From Candidatus Peregrinibacteria bacterium CG11_big_fil_rev_8_21_14_0_20_46_8 (GTDB lineage: Bacteria; Patescibacteriota; Gracilibacteria; UBA1369; UM-FILTER-53-11), in contig PCVQ01000061.1 in assembly GCA_002796025.1 (NCBI GenBank), forward strand, positions 1 through 15,100: DNA of 15,100 bases, read 5' to 3'. A model generated the notes under the pieces. It worked only from the letters and a program-made list of their open reading frames with translations, did not search any database and was not told where the DNA came from. Positions 1-5,865 of the stretch are shown one piece after another (position 1 is the first letter of the stretch; each line of letters begins with the position of its first letter). Position numbers and translations under genes: made by a program.

Positions 1-809
1 GTTGGGGGGTAGAGGTAGATGTTGAGGCGCTTATTGATGCGATGGTCGCAGCGGTTGAAAATCGGGATTTTGCTTCAATTCAAATTCCGTCTGTCGAGCT
101 TCCTGCCTATGTCTTTAATGACACTGGTGTAGATTTGGGTGATTTAGAGCTCTTAGCAAGCGGACGGTCAAATTTTGCGGGATCTCCCGAAGGCCGCGAC
201 TTTAATATTCGCAAGGCGCTGGATGAGCATTACAACAATGTATTGCTCGCCCCGGGCGAAAAGTTTTCGTACAATGCGTTGCTGGGCGGACCGGTAACAT
301 ACTCGCGCGGATGGAAGGCTTCGTTGGCGATTTTTGGCGGTGGCAGTGCTTTGCGTCCGGTTCCGGGCGGCGGACTCTGCCAGGTTTCTACAACGATTTA
401 CCGTGCGGCCGTGAATGCGGGCTTAAAGGTAACAGCACGCCGGGCGCATAGTTTATATGTGCACTACTATGTGCCGTATGGGGAGGGTTTGGATTCAACA
501 ATTTTCCCCGGCTCGCAAGATTTGGTATTTGAAAACGATACCGATAATTATATTCTGATGCAGACCTACGCAATTGGCGACGATGCCTTTGTAAATTTTT
601 ATGGAACGGACGATGGCCGAAGTGTTGAGCTCGACGGTCCCTACCGCTATAACGAGGTGCCGGAAGGCGTAATTGACGAAGAGTACGGCCGGCCCTTCCG
701 CCGCGACGACATTGTCTGGTTTCAAAAAATCACCCGCCCAGACGGAACGGTAGAAGAAAATCAGCTCGTCTCGCGCTATAAAAAGCCGATTCCGCGGAAG
801 CAGAATTAA
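1..809 (+). CDS. VanW family protein (5' end outside window)
   Basis: The reading frame is open from the left edge (first full codon at position 3) to TAA at 807-809, so this is the 3' part of a longer gene. The first ATG, at 42, is internal and is not taken as the start. The visible protein carries a complete VanW domain: an N-F-A-G-S-P-E-G-R stretch, an APGEKFSYN motif, GGGLCQVSTTIYRAA, and an H-S-L-Y-V-H-Y-Y-V-P-Y segment followed by STIFPGSQDLVFEN. VanW proteins are envelope proteins, often with peptidoglycan-binding-like domains at the N-terminus; their biochemical role is not settled, and the link to vancomycin resistance is historical. The C-terminal ~70 residues form a short mixed-charge tail. 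The gene converges on the minus-strand block and its stop overlaps a small antisense ORF by 3 bp. Family assignment is secure; function is not. Confidence 0.9.
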   Translation, partial: WGVEVDVEALIDAMVAAVENRDFASIQIPSVELPAYVFNDTGVDLGDLELLASGRSNFAGSPEGRDFNIRKALDEHYNNVLLAPGEKFSYNALLGGPVTYSRGWKASLAIFGGGSALRPVPGGGLCQVSTTIYRAAVNAGLKVTARRAHSLYVHYYVPYGEGLDSTIFPGSQDLVFENDTDNYILMQTYAIGDDAFVNFYGTDDGRSVELDGPYRYNEVPEGVIDEEYGRPFRRDDIVWFQKITRPDGTVEENQLVSRYKKPIPRKQN

Positions 810-991
810 TCTTCTGTGAGCGCCGCAAGAGCTGTAGCTGCGACGTCGTCTAAAATTTTATCAGCATTTGGTGAGCCGATATTTGTTGAATGAATTGCAG
901 CAGCTGCGTTACAGCCGTCTAATACCTCATTTGGTGCACTCACTTCTGCACTGGTAAGTGCTTCGATATTGTTCCAAAGGTTATCATCCAT
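806..991 (-). CDS. small hypothetical protein, 61 codons
   Basis: This is a possible small acidic protein starting MDDNLWNNIEAL and ending ATALAALTED, not recognised. It is rich in Ala, Asn, Asp and Glu, with no membrane segment and one Cys. The ATG at 991 is preferred over an upstream ATG at 1018, because the extra nine residues (MHCMCYLFG) look unlike coding sequence. It follows the cyclase gene in the same direction by 67 nt. A perfect -35 hexamer TTGACA (reverse strand, 1026-1031) lies upstream, but the -10 (TATGTG or TGTGCT) is poor. It overlaps the vanW-like stop by 3 bp tail to tail. It could be a chance frame: length and composition are the only support. Confidence 0.4.
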   Translation of the reverse strand: MDDNLWNNIEALTSAEVSAPNEVLDGCNAAAAIHSTNIGSPNADKILDDVAATALAALTED

Positions 992-1037
992 GCCAAAAAG
1001 GTAGCACATACAATGCATCTGTCTATGTCAAAATTAT

Positions 1038-1057
1038 CTTATGCACGTGCACAGATT
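1038..1057. repeat. GTGCACGTGCA repeat, copy 1
   Basis: A 20-nt sequence just downstream of the cyclase stop matches positions 5280-5299 at 19 of 20 bases in opposite orientation. Its core is the palindrome TGCACGTGCA at 1042-1051. The arms are too close for a good RNA hairpin, so a terminator is unlikely. It could be a protein-binding palindrome or coincidence. Confidence 0.4.
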
Positions 1058-1058
1058 T

Positions 1059-1670
1059 TTATGCAATCAGCACTGCCCGCACCGGAGAGCCATCTATGCC
1101 GGTAAAAGCTAGCGGGAAACAGCAGAGCGTGTAGGTGCCGGGCACGACTTTTTTTAAATCGATGCTTTCTAATATCGGGATTTTTTTTGCGAGCAGGGCG
1201 TCGTGTGGGCGGGTGTCTGTACTGCCGCGCTGCTTGATAGAGAGTGAGTCGATGCCGACCAGCCGGACGCTTTTTGCCGCAAGCCATTCGGCCGCATCTC
1301 CATCTAAATAGATGTAATCGTTGCGGAATTTTTTAAAGCCGCGCAGCGAGTTTTTTGTCTTGAACAAAATCCGCTCGCCTTTTTTAATCCGCGCTTTTTT
1401 TAGATCTTCAATTCGCACCGCTTCTTTACAATGGGTCATATCGAGCACGCGGCACTTTCCAAAAAAGTCTTCGAGCGGCAATTTATCCAGCGTCATGCCT
1501 TTTTTAAAAACATGGCTCGGCGCATCGAGATGTGTACCGGTATGCGATCCAAAACTAATCTCCGAGTGAGTCGAAGTCGCGCCTTGTTTGGGCACAATTT
1601 TTACCGGCGGATTCCCCGGATAGATAATCGTCTTTGCATTGAGCGGTAATGAGATGTCGATGAGTTTCAT
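1059..1670 (-). CDS. cyclase family protein, kynurenine formamidase-like metal hydrolase
   Basis: This 203-residue protein of the cyclase/KynB family (metal-dependent amidohydrolases such as arylformamidase and isatin hydrolase) is about the usual family length. The signature metal-binding motif HTGTHLDAPSH is at residues 43-53. A DGDAAEWLAAKSVRLVGID segment and a late G-I-D-G-S-P-V-R-A-V-L ending are also typical. ATG at 1670 overlaps the hicA stop as ATGA, so translation is probably coupled to hicA. Family members act on N-formylkynurenine, isatin and other small amides, so the substrate cannot be read from the sequence. No other kynurenine gene is seen here, hence no kynB symbol. Family is sure, substrate unknown. 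Confidence 0.85.
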   Translation of the reverse strand: MKLIDISLPLNAKTIIYPGNPPVKIVPKQGATSTHSEISFGSHTGTHLDAPSHVFKKGMTLDKLPLEDFFGKCRVLDMTHCKEAVRIEDLKKARIKKGERILFKTKNSLRGFKKFRNDYIYLDGDAAEWLAAKSVRLVGIDSLSIKQRGSTDTRPHDALLAKKIPILESIDLKKVVPGTYTLCCFPLAFTGIDGSPVRAVLIA

Positions 1671-1843
1671 AGAGAATTTATTAATTGTTCTTCTGACATA
1701 TTAGCTTGTCTAAGAATTGATCTTACTGTTCCATGAGGAATTTCTTTGCGATATTTCATATGACTGCCTTTCTGTGAGATAAAAATAAAGCCCTTCTTCT
1801 CGAGGACTTTGATTATCTGTTTTGAAGAAAAGAGTTTAGGCAT
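1667..1843 (-). CDS. hicA: HicA-type toxin (mRNA interferase)
   Basis: This 58-residue protein has the compact dsRNA-binding fold typical of HicA/YcfA: MPKLFSSKQIIKVLEKKGF, then the GSHMKYRK motif with the catalytic-type His at residue 34, and a C-terminal G-T-V-R-S-I-L-R-Q-A segment. HicA toxins cleave mRNA and are neutralised by HicB. The ATG at 1843 is preferred over an in-frame ATG seven codons upstream (1864), because homologs begin close to P-K-L. It overlaps hicB by 8 bp and the cyclase start by 4 bp. The order here is antitoxin first, toxin second. No Shine-Dalgarno is visible, so translation is likely coupled. It appears intact. Confidence 0.85.
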   Translation of the reverse strand: MPKLFSSKQIIKVLEKKGFIFISQKGSHMKYRKEIPHGTVRSILRQANMSEEQLINSL

Positions 1844-2054
1844 TCTGAAAATTTCCGGAAACAATTTCTACCCGTTCCACCTTTATGATTGTTGGATGTT
1901 TTTTGTCTTCAAAATAAAGGTCAAGCGCCTCATTAAGATTATTAATGGCCTCTTTTTTCGTTTTCCCAAAACTGGACACATCCACATTTAAACATTGTGC
2001 AACAAAAAACTTACCTTCCTTCCAAACTGCATGTTTTAGTTTAGTTTTAGCCAT
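1836..2054 (-). CDS. hicB: HicB-type antitoxin
   Basis: This 72-residue short HicB consists of the degenerate RNase H-like domain only: K-H-A-V-W-K-E-G-K-F-F-V-A-Q, then CLNVDVSSFGKTKKEAINNL and an N-E-A-L-D-L-Y-F-E-D helix. No C-terminal helix-turn-helix or ribbon-helix-helix DNA-binding domain follows, so autoregulation would need another factor or be absent. The ATG at 2054 (MAKTKLK) is chosen over a TTG at 2090, because that TTG lies in a well-formed promoter -35 box. It sits 38 nt after pgi and overlaps hicA by 8 bp. It should bind and neutralise HicA. Confidence 0.85.
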   Translation of the reverse strand: MAKTKLKHAVWKEGKFFVAQCLNVDVSSFGKTKKEAINNLNEALDLYFEDKKHPTIIKVERVEIVSGNFQNA

Positions 2055-2061
2055 ATATGTA

Positions 2062-2090
2062 AGAATATCGGATTGAGAATTTGAAGTCAA
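2062..2090 (-). promoter_or_regulatory. sigma70-type promoter for hicBA
   Basis: On the reverse strand, TTGACT (2085-2090) is followed by exactly 17 bp and TATTCT (2062-2067). Only 7 nt separate the -10 from the hicB ATG, so transcription should start at or within 1-2 nt of the start codon, giving a leaderless message. This would let hicBA and the cyclase be transcribed separately from tal-pgi. Confidence 0.6.
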
Positions 2091-2092
2091 AT

Positions 2093-3415
2093 TTAGGCTA
2101 GCAGCGCCCGCGTCTCGCTCTTGTAATCCTCCACATTCGGCTGGTCAAAGGCATTGAGGTTCATGAGCCGCGCAAGAAACATCATCTCGATCATTTTGAA
2201 TTGGAGGTATTGGCCGAGCGTGTGTTCGCGGACTTCGGGCATGGTAATTTCGGTAAACGGGATTTTATTTTTTACATAGGCAGCTTTAACGCCGCCGATA
2301 ATTGCGCTCATAATTTCTTGAAATGATTTGCCGCCGATGCCTTGCACAAGATTTTCGAGCGGCGATTCTTTGGGAACATTCGCTGTAAAATTTGGTGTGG
2401 GACTGTAAATAATGTGATGGAATTTGTCGCGCGGGCCGCCAAAGTAGAGCTGTGCCATAGAATGCAGATCGGTTGAGCCGATGGAAACCATAGGCGTAAT
2501 GCCGGCGTGCACAATATTGCCATCCAGATCTTTTTCCTTGCCGATGCTCTCACCCATGAGCTGGCGGTGCCACTTGCCGAGCGACTCTAATTCGGGATTA
2601 AAAAAGAAGTTGTTGCAGATTGTCAGGTCGCTTTGCGCGTGCAGGTGCGTGAGTATGGCACTAGCGAGTGCGGGATTATTTGTAGCCGCCGTCTCTTTGC
2701 TGCTTTCCAAACAGCGCTCTGCCATGGCGCGCGCGCCGTCTAATAGCTCAACGATATTTATGCCGACAAGATGCAGCGGAAAGAGTCCGACCGCGCTGAA
2801 GACTGAAAATCGGCCGCCGACCTTTTTCGGAATCTCGAGGTTTTTAAATCCCTTTTTCTCTGCGAGCTTCCAGAGTTTGGAGCCGCGGTCGGTTGTGGTC
2901 ACAATGCGGGCATTTGCGGCATCGCCGTATTTTTGATGCAGCGGTTCGTACAGTGTTTCAAACTGCGCAATCGTCTCTGTAGTCGTCCCGGATTTGCTAA
3001 TCACATTGAGGACAAACTCTTCGGGAGCGCTTGTCTGTTCGATGAGCATTTTTTTAAGGTAGGTTGCCAGGCGCGGTGAGACGGTATCGCCAAAAAATAT
3101 TCGCACCGGCCGAAACTCGGTGTGGCGTCCATGTAGCGCCTCGTAAATCGCTTGCGTGCCCAAATTGCTCCCGCCAATTCCCAGCACCACAATGTATTTG
3201 AGTTTTGGATTTTGCAGCTGAGCGGCGAGCTTCAAAACTTCCGTGCGGATTTTTTCGTCAAAGGGCAGGCGCACCGAAGCCTCGTCTAAGCTAAAATCCG
3301 CATCTTCGCTTGCGCGTTTGAGCTCTTCTATATAAGGAATAAGTGCTTCTGTTGATGGCTGTACAGCGGCCTCGCTGATTCCCGCATTTTCGTGCTGTAA
3401 TTGTAAGAGGTCCAT
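2093..3415 (-). CDS. pgi: glucose-6-phosphate isomerase
   Basis: This protein interconverts glucose-6-P and fructose-6-P in the cytosol, linking glycolysis to the pentose phosphate genes here. At 440 residues it is the short bacterial type (about 440-450) rather than the ~550-residue E. coli form. Seen motifs: LGIGGSNLGT (78-87, phosphate binding), ISKSGTTTET (139-148), GGRFSVFSAVGLFPL, QLMGESIGKE with the catalytic-type Glu, a T-D-L-H-S motif carrying the ring-opening His, and a C-terminal F-D-Q-P-N-V-E-D-Y-K with the catalytic-type Lys. Start is the ATG at 3415, preceded by CACCT and no Shine-Dalgarno. It lies 6 nt after the 80-codon membrane protein gene in a tight operon with tal. All key residues are present. 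Confidence 0.96.
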   Translation of the reverse strand: MDLLQLQHENAGISEAAVQPSTEALIPYIEELKRASEDADFSLDEASVRLPFDEKIRTEVLKLAAQLQNPKLKYIVVLGIGGSNLGTQAIYEALHGRHTEFRPVRIFFGDTVSPRLATYLKKMLIEQTSAPEEFVLNVISKSGTTTETIAQFETLYEPLHQKYGDAANARIVTTTDRGSKLWKLAEKKGFKNLEIPKKVGGRFSVFSAVGLFPLHLVGINIVELLDGARAMAERCLESSKETAATNNPALASAILTHLHAQSDLTICNNFFFNPELESLGKWHRQLMGESIGKEKDLDGNIVHAGITPMVSIGSTDLHSMAQLYFGGPRDKFHHIIYSPTPNFTANVPKESPLENLVQGIGGKSFQEIMSAIIGGVKAAYVKNKIPFTEITMPEVREHTLGQYLQFKMIEMMFLARLMNLNAFDQPNVEDYKSETRALLA

Positions 3416-3421
3416 AGGTGC

Positions 3422-3664
3422 TTATCGTACCAGGTTCTTTTCCCACTTTAAATATCCGCGCAGATTGAGCATCGCGATTACAATATTTGTAAAAAGCAGG
3501 GCGATACCTTGAGTCATAATCGCAAAGATTATCCAAAAACAGTTCCCAAGAAATGTAAGTGCAAAGCCGTTGCGCCGCTTGTCGCCGATCCAGTAGATGC
3601 CCCAAAAGGTAAGGAGCATGGCGAGGATATCGATGCCGTAGTGTTGAGTGAGTATTGTGAGCAT
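3422..3664 (-). CDS. small three-TM membrane protein, PnuC/SemiSWEET-like
   Basis: This 80-residue very hydrophobic protein has three predicted membrane segments (about residues 10-26, 34-50 and 52-68). A charged D-K-R-R turn lies between the first two, and an N-L-R-G-Y-L-K-W basic-aromatic end follows the third. Size and layout resemble one three-helix bundle of PnuC or SemiSWEET-like transporters, which work as duplicated or dimerised three-helix units. The resemblance is by pattern only. Start is the ATG at 3664 (MLTILTQ), 1 nt after the tal stop, rather than a TTG at 3676 that would overlap tal. Its place between tal and pgi suggests a sugar or metabolite link, but that is inference. Not firmly recognised. 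Confidence 0.7.
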   Translation of the reverse strand: MLTILTQHYGIDILAMLLTFWGIYWIGDKRRNGFALTFLGNCFWIIFAIMTQGIALLFTNIVIAMLNLRGYLKWEKNLVR

Positions 3665-3665
3665 G

Positions 3666-4544
3666 CTAGCGCGCAATCAATTTATTCCAATCTTCTGTAA
3701 AGCTGCTAATGCCTTTGGTGGTAAGTTCGTGGCCGATGTTAAATGCGCTCCAGTTTTGGGAGAGGTCGAGTTCTTCGTAGGCGATTGGCGCGAGGGGAGT
3801 GTTGTTGGCGCTCATTGATTGGTAAGTGAAATTTTCTTCTATGCCGGCGCCAGCTTCTGCCCATGGTTTTAGAATTTTATGCGGCGCGGTGATGATATCT
3901 GAGTTGAGCTGGAGTGCCGCTTGCAGATGCTCGACAGAGCGCACACTCGCGGTGAGAACTTCTACATGGCTGTCTGCCGCCCGGTACATTTTTAAACAGT
4001 TGGCAATAAGGTCCATACCGTTTTGGCCGATGTCATCGAGACGGCCGATAAAGGGTGAGAGAAATACATCGCCTTTTTGTGCGCCTGTGGTTGCGGCGTG
4101 CACGGCCGCGGCTTGCTGTTGAGAAAAGACCAGTGTCATATTGACGCGCATTTTTTTATCGATGAGTGCACGGGCGGCTTTAAGTCCTTCTGCGGTTGTT
4201 GGCAGCTTGATGTGCGCATTTGGAATCCAAGTCCACATATCTTCTGCTTGTTCGATCATTTCTTGCGCGCTTGTATTGTCATCGGCATAGACTTCAATTG
4301 AGACCGAGCCGTGCGGAATGAGTTTAGAAATATCTTGGATGACTTGCTTGTAAAAGGCGAGCAGCTCGTGCTCGGTAAATTTATCGCCATTGTCCGCGCG
4401 CCCTTTGGCGTAGGGATTTTTTGAGACGAGTGTGGGATTGGTCGTTTGTCCATCGAGCTGGCGCGGCGGCTGAGCAGCGCTGAGAAGCTGGATGATTTCT
4501 TGAGTTTCTTGAGGATCGCCAGAATCGAGGAAGATGCGTGACAT
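3666..4544 (-). CDS. tal: transaldolase
   Basis: This 292-residue transaldolase transfers a dihydroxyacetone unit between sedoheptulose-7-P and glyceraldehyde-3-P in the non-oxidative pentose phosphate pathway. Motifs seen: F-L-D-S near the N-terminus, Q-T-T-N-P-T-L (33-39), S-I-E-V-Y-A-D (82-88), N-A-H-I-K-L-P-T-T with Schiff-base Lys at 113, N-M-T-L-V-F-S, and SPFIGRLDDIG (163-173). It is longer than the ~215-residue fructose-6-P aldolase-like class and shorter than the ~320-residue classical class. The start ATG at 4544 is supported by a -10 box 6 nt upstream, implying a leaderless transcript. It is the first gene of the tal-membrane protein-pgi block, followed by the next gene after 1 nt. 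Confidence 0.94.
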   Translation of the reverse strand: MSRIFLDSGDPQETQEIIQLLSAAQPPRQLDGQTTNPTLVSKNPYAKGRADNGDKFTEHELLAFYKQVIQDISKLIPHGSVSIEVYADDNTSAQEMIEQAEDMWTWIPNAHIKLPTTAEGLKAARALIDKKMRVNMTLVFSQQQAAAVHAATTGAQKGDVFLSPFIGRLDDIGQNGMDLIANCLKMYRAADSHVEVLTASVRSVEHLQAALQLNSDIITAPHKILKPWAEAGAGIEENFTYQSMSANNTPLAPIAYEELDLSQNWSAFNIGHELTTKGISSFTEDWNKLIAR

Positions 4545-4550
4545 GACGGT

Positions 4551-4556
4551 AGTATA
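4551..4556 (-). promoter_or_regulatory. candidate -10 box for tal, leaderless
   Basis: TATACT on the reverse strand ends 6 nt before the tal ATG, so the transcript would begin at the A of the start codon. No convincing -35 is seen at 16-18 bp (GTGCAT at 17 bp), so this is a weak call resting on position and the 5/6 hexamer. Confidence 0.4.
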
Positions 4557-4769
4557 GAGAATCTTGTGAAGAGATGCACTATGAACTCAATTCGAGTCAG
4601 ATGAAAGATCCCTGGTCGATGGTTTGGCAGGGCACCCCTCCATGCGTGATTTTGATGAGTTGTGTCCCGAAATTTTGTTGTCAGTTTTTGAAAAATCGAT
4701 ACTTTGTTTATGGCTCAATAAAAGGCAAAAGTGTGCATCTTGAAATGTTTGCTGTGGCCGGAAATTTTT

Positions 4770-4796
4770 ATACTATATAAGTATATGCTTATACTT
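4770..4796. promoter_or_regulatory. AGTAT/ATACT inverted-repeat cluster upstream of HNH gene
   Basis: The tal-HNH divergent gap (4545-4822, 278 bp) contains no gene I can support. Its right end is very A+T-rich and holds three alternating half-sites: ATACT (4770-4774), AGTAT (4780-4784) and ATACT (4791-4795). The last pair forms a perfect AAGTATA-N4-TATACTT repeat (4779-4796). The half-sites are 10-11 bp apart, about one helical turn. TATCAT (4810-4815) lies 7 nt before the HNH ATG as a possible -10. The set looks like a promoter with an operator, but A+T richness makes chance repeats more likely. Confidence 0.4.
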
Positions 4797-4822
4797 TGAA
4801 TTCCATTTATATCATATTTTTT

Positions 4823-5824
4823 ATGACCGATAAGCAGCTCTACAAACTTTGCAAAAAATATGGCACTCGCGCCATTGTATGGCGTCAAAAATTTGTAGCC
4901 TTGCTACCGGAAGTGTATCGGCGCAGGCTCTATGAAAAGAAAAAATTTTCATCTATTTTTGAATTTGCGGCCAGGCTGGGCGGTGTGAGCAATGAGCAGG
5001 TGCGGCGGGTGCTGAATTTAGAGAAGAGGTATCAGCCTTATCCTATTCTCCACACTATGCTCACCAGCGGACAGGTGAGCGTGAATAAGCTTGCGCGCGT
5101 TGCCTCGATTATCACTCCAGAAAATGAGGAAGGGCTTGCGCATCAAGTGAAAGTTTTATCGAGCCGTACTTTGGAGGTCTTTGTTCGTGATGAAAAAAAT
5201 GCGCAAAAAGAATTGCAAAATGGGCTGGAACATGAAAATGAGATGCTCGATGGCTTAGATAAGCCGAAAAATGATGAGGAATCTGTGCACGTGCACAAGT
5301 TGAAAACTAAAGCAAAGAATGCCTCGGTCAGGTTTGATGATGGCGCGAGTGCTCGTGCAAGTACTCGTGATAGTGCAAATGCAATACTGCATTTCTCCGA
5401 AGAAGTACAGTCACAACTTTTGGAACTTCAAAATAAAGGCATCGATATCAATGCCCTCATTTTAGAGATGCTACAAAAACGCGAGCAGGAAATTGCCGAA
5501 GAAAAGGAGAAGATTGCAGCTGAGTTGGAGGAAAAAGAGAAAAAAATAAATTTGGGTTCAAATAGGAAGTTCGTTTCGCGTTATATTCCCTCAAAAGTGC
5601 GCAAGATTTTACAAAAAGAGTACGGCACGAGGTGCACCGCCCGCACATGTAAAAGTGATTCAGAGCATATTCACCATACACAACGCTTTGCCGCCTTCAA
5701 AAATCACAATCCATATTTTTTGGCACCGCTGTGTAAAGAGCATCATGACATTGCACACAGTATGGATGTAAAGTGGGGCGAAGTGCGGGGAGCAGTTTTG
5801 AATTGCTATCCGAGAGATGGCTGA
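4823..5824 (+). CDS. HNH endonuclease domain protein
   Basis: This 333-residue protein has a helical N-terminal region (1-125), a polar low-complexity linker (about 135-190, A-S-A-R-A-S-T-R-D-S), a strong Glu/Lys coiled coil (about 213-243) and a C-terminal zinc-type HNH nuclease domain. In the domain, C271 and C276 form the first knuckle, the H-I-H-H motif (282-285) supplies the catalytic-type His, and C304 with E-H-H (306-308) follows. The layout recalls DUF222/HNH-type proteins, many linked to mobile DNA; its DNA target is unknown. ATG at 4823 is preferred over a TTG at 4796 that would add nine hydrophobic residues and lie in the operator-like repeat. It is the only plus-strand gene between two pentose phosphate blocks, suggesting insertion. 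It ends 41 bp from the convergent tkt stop, with no clear terminator hairpin between. Confidence 0.8.
   Translation: MTDKQLYKLCKKYGTRAIVWRQKFVALLPEVYRRRLYEKKKFSSIFEFAARLGGVSNEQVRRVLNLEKRYQPYPILHTMLTSGQVSVNKLARVASIITPENEEGLAHQVKVLSSRTLEVFVRDEKNAQKELQNGLEHENEMLDGLDKPKNDEESVHVHKLKTKAKNASVRFDDGASARASTRDSANAILHFSEEVQSQLLELQNKGIDINALILEMLQKREQEIAEEKEKIAAELEEKEKKINLGSNRKFVSRYIPSKVRKILQKEYGTRCTARTCKSDSEHIHHTQRFAAFKNHNPYFLAPLCKEHHDIAHSMDVKWGEVRGAVLNCYPRDG
5280..5299. repeat. GTGCACGTGCA repeat, copy 2 (within HNH gene)
   Basis: This matches copy 1 (1038-1057, inverted) at 19 of 20 bases and contains the 14-bp perfect palindrome TGTGCACGTGCACA (5284-5297). It lies in the linker-coding part of the HNH gene, encoding about E-S-V-H-V-H-K. 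Confidence 0.4.
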
Positions 5825-5865
5825 GTAATTCCTGGGCGTGCTGCAGGCGGCTGGCTGGAGGATTG

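Noticed and set aside
1059..1670. Cyclase as kynurenine formamidase giving anthranilate to the trp genes
   Set aside because: The family is broad, no tryptophan dioxygenase or kynureninase is present, and the gene is about 12 kb from trpE in another operon.
4574..4780. 68-codon plus-strand open frame in the tal-HNH gap
   Set aside because: It runs through the A+T-rich promoter region, has no recognisable features or start signal, and its composition does not look coding.
5825..5865. Bidirectional terminator between HNH gene and tkt
   Set aside because: No stable stem followed by a T run is visible on either strand.
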